In this document: positions 1 through 9,400 of the stretch, one piece after another | How the letters are laid out: each line of letters opens with the position of its first letter | How positions within the stretch are numbered: position 1 is the stretch's first letter | Origin: Phoronis ovalis | Taxonomy: Eukaryota > Phoronida > Phoronidae | NCBI GenBank assembly: GCA_028565635.1 | Contig: JAOXYB010051079.1 | Coordinates: 1-11,692, forward strand | Reading direction: 5' to 3' | DNA: 11,692 bases | Made by a program: the position numbers and the translations under genes | Notes under the pieces: model-generated | Told to the model about the DNA's origin: nothing | What the model saw: only the letters and a program-made list of their open reading frames with translations | The model's database searches: none

Positions 1-192
1 AGTCTCTCCAACTGGCAGCATTCTTGGCTGGGGGTACACTCTCGGAGTTGTTTACAACTCACCGAATGTCTAGTTCTTATTGCATTTATATTTTTAGTGA
101 TTTATAAATATCTTAGTTTAATAGTTGTAGTTTATACAGCTTCTGTCACCATCTTTGACGTTAACAGTAGGATTGTTTTATTTGTTGTGTAG
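1..192 (+). other. End of an upstream intron
   Basis: The first half of Ig domain A should lie upstream, but none of the three forward frames in 1-192 shows an Ig B-strand/Cys/GxP pattern. The AT-rich segment 80-192 ends in the acceptor of exon 1. The less AT-rich first 75 bases have no recognised content. Confidence 0.65.
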
Positions 193-440
193 ATTCAATG
201 GTTTAAGGATGGGAAGTATATTCGGCCTTCTCAGAGATATCTGATGAAATCAACAAAGGATGGCTATTGCACTTTACGTATACGTGGGGCTCTGCCAGAA
301 GATGCTGGCCACTATACAGTACTGGCCATTAATGTGGCAGGTCGCACTACTTGTTCATCGCAACTGTATGTTCAAGCTGTTGGAATCGTAGATGAAAACT
401 CCTATGTTAGTTCAGAAACACTGAATTATCTACAACGAAG
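193..440 (+). CDS. TTN: Exon 1: C-terminal part of Ig domain A plus linker
   Basis: Acceptor TGTGTAG at 186-192, donor GTAAGT at 441; starts in phase 0 and ends with two bases of a codon. It encodes residues 1-82 plus a split Arg. The exon opens with the Ig C-strand tryptophan (IQWFKDGK), and the E-F region reads LPEDAGHYTVLAINVAGRT, a typical I-set ending. The F-strand cysteine is replaced by Val (YTVLA), as in the corresponding vertebrate titin Ig (YTAFA, from memory), so this domain probably has no canonical disulfide. The first half of the Ig must lie in an exon before the window. From about residue 61 the sequence is an acidic/polar linker with no domain signature. Confidence 0.85.
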
Positions 441-3400
441 GTAAGTATTCCAATACATATTCTGTTAGTTAAGGATTATATTAGAGTCTATATATATATA
501 TAACTAGCATGGGCAACCATCTTCGATTGGTTATACAGGATGACACAAAATAAACAGAACACCCTGCACAATTTTTATGAAATTTTGACTTGTGAAGTTT
601 GACACATTAAATCTATTTAATTTTCTAATTCCTTATTTTCTACTCTTGCTAAAATGCTCAGTTACAGATTCATAACAAATGCTTGCTCACTATTACCAAG
701 TGTTCTTCAAAACCTATTAAACACGGAAATGTATGCATAACAAAAAGTCACACTTACGTTTTATATTGTGTCCCTGCTGGGAATTGAACCCACAACCTTT
801 TTGCTCATTGCTATAGATAGTCAGACACACTACAGCTACGCCATGAAGATAAGGTAATCCAGGGTAATTTCACATAATTAAGTGTGTCCATTATCACAAT
901 GCAAAGCGAGAAGAATGGTGGTATACTGTCAAAGTATGAAATTGCATAAAAGGTTTAGGCTGAACGGAATGAACAAAATGGGGAAAGTCAATAACCCTGT
1001 TGCACCATAGACTATACAGACAACTACTGTGTATACAAAAACCCTGAGAGAGCCTGCTCATGGGTATAGCCAGTGCATGTCTTCCAAATGAGAAACTTCC
1101 TTATATTTTTACTAGATTACTAGTAACAATAGGTGCAAAGGCCTTGAGTAAACGATGTTTTTATTATTTTCAGAGAGTCTGAACATGGCATGAAGAAAAT
1201 TGGGGAAGGTGGTATTGATGAAAAACATTTTAAGCCAATATTCCGGCGCGTACCTCAAGACCAAGAGGGCCGTGAAGGCTGCATGGTACGATTTGACTGT
1301 GTTGTGACTGGAAAACCTCAACCTGAACTGTTTTGGTATCATGATGGAGTGTTAATACATGATGATCACTTACATAAGGTCAGTTACATGTTATAGATTG
1401 TGAAAAGCATCTGTATGACCACATGTGAATCCCTTTTTTTACACATTTATATCTAACACATTGTCCAACTTGACTAAAACTGGTATGTTGAATATTGACT
1501 ATTCATAATCGGTTATATAATCTTTTACAACTTGTTACTTATATAAGAGACTAGAATAGGCATAGTTGGTATCTGAAACTATTTTTTAATTAGGATCTCG
1601 ACCCACAAATTAGGTCAAACAAAAAAAAATTTATTTGAAAATGCATAATATATTTAAAAACGCTTTCCAATACAGAACAAGGACTGTATGTACAAGCAAC
1701 ATTATTTGTGTGATATATTTTAGTACATATAAATGTTATAACACTTACAAGCAACCGGAGTATGTCTACATGTCAGTGAACACACAACTAAGAATATGTC
1801 CAGGAATTGTAATTTTTTTATGACCAATATTTTGTCTACTTAAAGCGCTTCACCAAATGTTTCTCATGTTATTAGGGTACATTACAAATGATGAATAATT
1901 AATTCTGACTGTTTTATTTCCTTCAAAAGTTATGAACAGTATTTTAAATTTAATTTAATTTAACAAAATGTAATGTGGCTTACTGGATCTAATGATGTAT
2001 CTACTTCATCAAATGGTACATTCTGATCTCTATACCTAGGCTGTGGCACAATAAATAATATCATAAATTAGCTATTTCAGCACGCATTTGGACAGATTAC
2101 AATATGACTAGCATCAAAAAGATACTGTCCAAATATTTATTTAAGTAGGATTGTAAGAATTTTTTGAGTTGATTAATAACTAATCTTTTCAAATAATATT
2201 TATATGCTGATAATTAATACTTTCTTGAATGACAGATGCCAAAATTAAGTAAGTGCAATCTTGTTTTAGTAATTGGGCCGGTATAGAAAATGCCAGGTTA
2301 ATTTTAAACAACATTCATAATTTTCCGAAAATATACTATGTTAAATTGTGATTTAAATGCACAATAAATAAGATGTATTAAAATAATTTCTGATGAAAAA
2401 TAAACTACTTCTTATACATCTTGATATTTCAAAATCCTTGTAAATGTGTTTAATTTATTAATCCCCAGCAAATTGAGTATAAACTACCCCTACCATGCCC
2501 TAGTAGTCTGAAAAATGGTTGCTATAATGGATTAAATTGGGCCATTTGCAGAACGTCAAGCCCCCGCAATACACCATAAAATGGAGATGAAATGTGGATG
2601 AATTAGGATTAAAAGAGGACCATATACTTTTGCTTGCAGAAACTGTCAAAATTGATGTTTACTTTCTATAATGTTGTAATTTTAACACTAGGTGACATCA
2701 AATATGAAGAAAAGCCACTTTTTGTGATTATCATCTTCCGATCTTCAGCCTCTGAAGCTTTTTTATAGGGCTGAGTAATATTATTCCACAACAGTACTAC
2801 TCTTGAATATTTTTTTTTTTTTTAGATTGTGATAAATGAGAATGGTATCAATTCCTTGATTTTTCAAGCAGTGGTTAAGCAAGATGCTGGAACATATATG
2901 TGTGTTGCCAGGAACAAAGGTGGCGAGGATGTTTTTAGAGTTAACCTAAATGTGATTGGTGAGTTAATCATTACTTGTAAAGAGTATCAGATAATTTGCC
3001 AGAGATATGACATTGTCCTGATTCAGCTTGAAATATGCCCATCACATCCTGTTTTGTGAATTAAGTATTAATATGATAAATGATGAAGTACAATATACAG
3101 TGTGACACAAAATATACTGCAAATGGGTACTATTATATACTTTTCAATTTGACTTAAAAATCCAAGAATGTGAACATTTTTTATTCAATAAATTAATAAA
3201 TTTGCCACTGAACGTTATACTCAAAAGCTCGTACAGTGAAGGGGCACTGTATTTGTTCCTTATTTACATAAGAACATCACTTGTATTGTGTTGCATCAGT
3301 GAAAAAATGACTAAAAATAGTTCTTGAAGTAATTTATATTAAATGTTACTTGTGTTGGCTTGATAATACCGAGGGCATAAAAATGGAAAATTATATGACT

Positions 3401-6400
3401 GCACTAAATTTAATACTAAAAACATATTTCCTTACCAATTTGACCGTGACTAACAGTTCGTTATACATTCTGTGTCGTCTGTATTGTTATAGAGCGTGCT
3501 AATCTTCAGCCACCACGATTCATTGGGCGTGCTGAAAGTGTCCGTGTTAAAGAAGGTGAACCAGTTGTATTACACTGTGAAGCCATTGGAATACCAACGC
3601 CAATGATAAGCTGGCAAAAAGATGGCAAGATGGTTTTATCCAGCATGGACTGCAGGTAAAATTTGTCTTATTTCCATCTAAGTTACTACTCATTTGAAAA
3701 TAGTGCCAAAAGAAACAACTGATTTATTTTGTATCATTTTTAACATTTTTAGAATTCAGACAGATAGTGGACAGTCATCTCTGCATATTGAGAGGCCAAC
3801 CCTGTTAGACAGTGCATGGTATCAGTGCTCAGCAGTGAATGTTGCAGGAACAGCTTCTACTAGAGCCAAAGTTACTGTGAAGGGTGAGAATTGTTTCACT
3901 TAATTCTGGCATAATCCTATGCATATTTACTTCTCTCTTGTGTGCTAAATTCTAGCTTAGAAATCAAATATTTATTACATGGACCATGTAAAGTATACAT
4001 CATTTTGCCAGACTTGCTGAGTTTACAATATATTTTTTTTTTCAGCTGAAGCCAGAGCACCCAAACCGGAACACAAAATATATATTCCAAAGAGAGTTGC
4101 AGGGTAAGTTGTCTTCATATTTTTTATCAAAACCCTCTCTAAATATAAAGTGTCTTTATTTTATGTCACTGTTGTGGTTTGGTTTATATGTTTACAGAAT
4201 GAGTCCTGTATTTATTGAGGAAGTATACTATCAACAGATTGGTTATGCTACAGAGAGTGCAAGTGGAATTCTGACTGTGATTTCCCCGCAGGATGCAAGG
4301 TTGTGGCATGATAGTGAATGTAGTTTTTGTTGTTTTGTTGGGAATAGCTGCAAGTAAAGTTACTGTAGCATTTAGTTTATGATTCATATGTTTTAGTGTA
4401 GGTATAATAGGCAAAAGAAAATATAGAGTCGCAAAATGATTCTGCTGTATTGATGTTCTAAAAGTTAAGCAGGATCAGTTCATGTTGTGTCCACAATGCA
4501 CTGTTAGTTTGATTGTCAGCAGAGGGAATTTTGTCAGTGTTATTGATTGATCACATGATAAATTCACCTATCTGGAAATCTTCTAGTGTTGTAGCTATTT
4601 TTGATTAATGTGTTCAGCTAAACTGAACCTCGCATACTCTCAATTTCATGCTGCCTTGCGGTTGGTTATTGCTTGTTTTGTATAGTTTGCCTAACACTTA
4701 GGCCAGACTACTTATTATAAATAGAAAATACATAGTATAAGATTGCACTTCATTAGTTTATTGTTTTGCGAGCTTGTCACTTTAGATTGGTATATGTGAG
4801 ATCAAGCAAACACATGATTCTATCTGTATCAAAAAATGCAGTATGTGCATTTGCAATAAACCTTTTGTCATTCTTTAAAGGCTGCTTTACGAGTTGTGGC
4901 TACTTCACTAGAGGCCAAGCACATTTGTATGCATATGCAAGGTGACACAAAACTATTAGGATAGATTTGGTTTTCAGGAAGCTAAACGAACTAATGTGTT
5001 TAAAATGTTATATATCTAACAAAGAGGAATCAACTTATAAAATAGGTTTCATCTGTGATATTTATATGCAACAAGCATACCAACAGACTGCCTTTGTTAA
5101 ACTAAAACAGGCTCTTCAAAATGATTGCTGTTAAAACAAAATTCTTTTTAATACTTGCATAGAAAATAATAATTATCTGATTGCAGTAAAAAGAGAAGTA
5201 AAATGCATTATTTTGTAAAAGAAACTTTTGTGAAAAGAAATCATTATTGTCTTCTTATATTATCCTTTAGACATGAAGTCACAGTTGCAAGCACATTGTC
5301 AGTGAGCACAAAAGAAAGGTCAGAGATTGAGATTTGTTCCAAGCCTGTCCCATTGCAACCTATTGAGTTCACTTTGAATCTTGATAGAGACAGGTTGGCA
5401 TGCATGTTTTAGTTACATTGATCATTTATAAGTATGCACTGTTGTTTTAGATTCATTCAATTCATTCACACTAATATTATATGCTGCAGATGACTGTTTT
5501 TTTTAATAATATTTGTCATGGTCCCACCATATCTTTTGAAGGTGCATGTTATTTCAAGCATTCTTTCATAGTTTTGTTTCATGGCTTGTTGTTTTATGCT
5601 TTATTGGATTCTGTTATAGGACACATTTCTGTAACACATCTGTGTGTTGTTGTGGTACTTTTTCATGTTTTGTCTGTTTATATTTATGCACAATTGAAAC
5701 AGGCTAACGATATTCAGCATATTTTCAGTTTACCTACATTTTTCAAGATATAGCATGTAGTTAAAGTTTCAAAGGACTGCATCTGTAAAATTGCATGATG
5801 TACCTATAGAGTATTTAAGATGTGATGTCCTGAGCATTGATTTTGACCTTGAGTTCAAAAGGTCATGTGGATATCAAAGTTCTCTGGATTGATACTTTTA
5901 ATGCAAGTTGAGGTTGTTTTGTAAATACAAGAATTTGGGCAAGGTGTGGAATTAAAAGGTGTGACAGTAATGAGTTTGAGAAAGTTGACCTTGGTGCCAA
6001 AAGAGCATCTAGACGTCAAAGATCAAACTTGATCCTGTGAAACATGCTACATAGCATGCACTGATCATTTCGAGTTCTTTTACTACTGAATAGTCATATT
6101 TATTTCAAATAATTATATGTTTGCTCGATATCTATGGTGTAGTTAAAAAGGTATACTATATCAGCATATAAACAATTTATCCCCATTGACATGTATGAGT
6201 TTGCAAAGCAGTAGAGAACTTTAAGTGTTTTCATCCACCAAACCTGCAGTCATCATGTTTTGCACATTTCTGCTCAGTGAATATATGTTGAACTGGCTAC
6301 TTATACATTTCATGTAGCATGTCTTTTTGCTCTATTCTTGTCAAAAGCCATCAATTATTTTTTCTTTTGCACGAATTTGTTATTGCAGGATGTCCACAGC

Positions 6401-9400
6401 TATGGAAGTAGATATTAAAGAAAGGTACACATTGTCTACGAAGGATAAAGATTATAGGTTACTACTTCTTTATCTACTATTTTTTGTTTCATGTTATTCT
6501 AGCAATTAACATATTAACTCATTACAATTCGTAATTCTGCTAGTCACCGTTATTTTTTTTTGTCTAGGCATGTCTCACCACCAATTTGTGCAGTCGGTGT
6601 TTCTGCTGCTGTTGATCAAGGATTTCAAGAACCAACAAGGTAAGTTTTAATTTTGTGGCTTCTTTTGATGTCTGTAGTTTTCCAGCTTTATCACATTCTG
6701 TATTCTTTATTACATTAGTGCATAAATTATCAATTTCTAATTTTGTACTTGTTTTGGCATAGGGCTCCTCTTGTGGTTCCTCTGAAGATATCTACAGCAG
6801 ATATTGGTCTGCAGCAACTCAGGTACTTTTGTCTACCATTGTTTGCAATTTGCTTTATAAAAACAATATTAATAATGTAATAATTTATATGTGACTGAAG
6901 TTTTGACAAGTTTTATGTTCTGTTGCATGAAATGTGTTATCAGGCTACGACAAATATCATCTTTATTAATCATTACTGCATAATTGTGCATGAAACACTT
7001 AAAGAATATTATGAGTTGATATATGTATTTAGAGACCTCTGAGTCAGCTTATATAATAGTTAAATATAAGAAAATAATTCATGCCAAAGAAATTTGCCAA
7101 CTTTGTTGTCATCCAAGTTTTATGCATCAAGATTTATACATTGCTTTTATTTGATGTCTACTCTACGATTATGTCTGAAATTCTAAAGTGAGGCATGCTA
7201 TAATCTTTATAATTTTTCCACAATCGTTTAGATCTCCTGAGGTGGCTGAAATAACTGCCATTGTGCCAAGGAAAGGACCTCCTGTGGTTGCTCCCAAACG
7301 AAAGAAGTTTGTAACCCAGACTTTTAGCCCCTCAGCTGCAACTGCATTGCCCAGGTCTGAACTCCTTTGCTTGTGTTAGAATTCTTTTAATAAGGCTCAT
7401 TAGTTCTGTTGTTTGAGATTGTAGCTACCCTTTGTGAAGCTGATCAAAATACTGCCTTGGAAATCTTGTTACGCACATCATAATGTAGCTCTGTAGAGTT
7501 CTATTCCCCCATGTTCTATTACTGCTGTGTTTTGTTTACATTAAGTGTAATATAGGAATTATTATTTATTACAGCTGGCAAACTGATGAGGTAAAAGGTA
7601 TTACAAGTCCAACCAAAGCAGTTGTAACCAGCTTCTCAACAGAAGGGGTTGATGATATCGACATGTATAATAAAGAACAACAAAGACCACCAAAGTTCAC
7701 GAGGCATTTGAGACCATTACTTTTAAATGAAAGTGAACCAGCTCACTTTAAAGCTGTGCTTATTCCCATAAATGATCCTAATATGACAGTAGAATGGTAT
7801 TGGAATGGACAGCTTCTAAGAGCAGGTACAGCTTAGTTCCTTATTTGACTTTCCCATTTATCCAGTGCATAGAATTTGAAAGTGACATCAGTTGTTTGTC
7901 AGAGTAAGGTCTTGGATATATTAAGAATCATATTGCTTCATTACAGCAGTATAAATGTTCATGTATCTTAATCTATTTAGTTATGTTGTATCATACTGAT
8001 TTAGACTCTCCAACGTATTGTCAAGTGGTCACCTTCATCTTGCAAGGTGATGTCAGATATACCTTGAAGCATTGTGTCGCCATATTAATTAATGGTAAGG
8101 TCTGCCATCAATAATATTTCCATTTTAAATAAATTGTTTTTTTAATAGTAAGACACTGAATTCATCATAAAACTGACACAATATGTATTAATGAATTTTG
8201 TTTCAGTAATAATGATAGCCTGTGCTACTCTTTCAGGTCATCGCTTCAAATCTACTCATGATTTCAGCTATGTTGCCTTGGATATTTTGTATAGTTATCC
8301 GGAAGATGACGGGGAATATGTTTGTAAAGCCACAAACTTATATGGTGAAGATATCACAAAGGCTGTTTTGCACTGTAAAGGTAAGTTATAATATAATTTA
8401 GGTATACCAAAAGTTTAAATTGATGGTAAGTAACTCTGTAGTAAACTCCCAAGTGCCATAACATTTCATATTTGTCGTTGACCCTTGTTGTGTAAATGAT
8501 TTTGGGTGGTACAATGGTTCTGTTGCTATAACAATTTAAGTGGGAGATCATTTAAAATATATGAATTTGTTTGCAGCAAAATGTTCCGTTATCACGGATT
8601 CTCAGCTGCCAGAAGGTATGGATGGCGTTCAGAGATTGCAGGAAATGGAAGAATATTGGCAAGCTGGGTTAGTATGTTTCTAATTTCTTTAAACTGTAGT
8701 AAATTATTGCCAAGTTCTGTTATGTATAATATGTGTATAAAACATATCAATTGTTTTAGGAAATTATACTTTAGTAGCAAATAGTGGATATACGTTAAAT
8801 TGAATTTTTATCCATTGTAGATATACTACTCGAGATATAATTGAAGAGCCTCCTGAAAAAGTTGCACCTAGCCTTGACTTGAAGTTGGAACCAGTGGAGG
8901 TGGAAGAAGGAGAAAATGCCAAGTTCATGATCAAGATTTCAGGATATCCGAGACCTAGAGTCACCTGGTGGCTGAATGGTGGGATGGTAGTTAGTGTGAG
9001 TATGATGAGCACTAATGAAAATGACATCTTATCTGCTTGGTCACTGTAAACATTACCAATTTCACACAAGTAATCAGTGGAATTTTGTTTCACAGTTTTT
9101 GACTAACTATTAGTTTACTTTGATTTAACAGCGTAGATTGCTTGTCCCCTTGCTGTTAGGTACATAGTATCTTGATTGTGGGGAGCTATGTACTGACTGG
9201 CTTTTATGGCTAATGATCACACACATGCGCACAAAATGGCCACTCAGGAAGTATTTTGCCAAAGTGCAACTGAAGTTTGTTTCATAATATAATTTGTTTC
9301 ACGTTGTAACAAAATTTTCTGACTAAATTTTACTCCTATCTTTTACATAATATAACTTTATTATGTGTACATATTAACTAATTAGTTCAAACATGTTGCA

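Larger units (their letters stand above)
441..1173 (+). other. Intron 1 (733 bp) with a TA microsatellite and a SINE head
   Basis: GTAAGT to TTTTCAG. It holds a (TA)n tract at about 488-502, a TGACACAAAA motif at 541-550 that recurs in two other introns, and a minus-strand tRNA-like SINE head at 771-843. I see no further exon in it. Confidence 0.8.

Noticed and set aside
1-75. Upstream exon for the first half of Ig domain A
   Set aside because: No frame shows the expected Ig B-strand Cys or GxPxP pattern, and no donor fits phase 0.
771-843. Functional tRNA gene
   Set aside because: The ends do not form an acceptor stem and the A box is imperfect, so only a SINE head is supported.
4300-4353. 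Longer form of exon 7 ending at CAA|GTAAAG
   Set aside because: It keeps phase 2 and has a better donor, but it adds a stretch with CCFVG and several cysteines that does not look like this polar linker. Kept only as an alternative.
4978-5043. Possible extra cassette exon after TTTTCAG in intron 7
   Set aside because: The frame is open for a while, but no donor restores phase 2. The translation is Leu/Cys/Tyr-rich and unlike the linker exons.
5481-5753. 90-codon forward open frame, hydrophobic
   Set aside because: It lies in a T-rich intron, the composition (Phe, Val, Leu, His) follows the base bias, it lacks splice or start context, and it does not fit the phase 2 chain between exons 8 and 9.
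8764-9093. 109-codon minus-strand open frame
   Set aside because: It is antisense to exon 16 and its flanking introns. The sense strand encodes a clear Ig half with splice sites, so this frame is a shadow.
9132-9160. Possible 29-nt microexon between exons 16 and 17
   Set aside because: 29 nt would break the frame, and exons 16 and 17 already join in phase 0 to give a continuous Ig domain.
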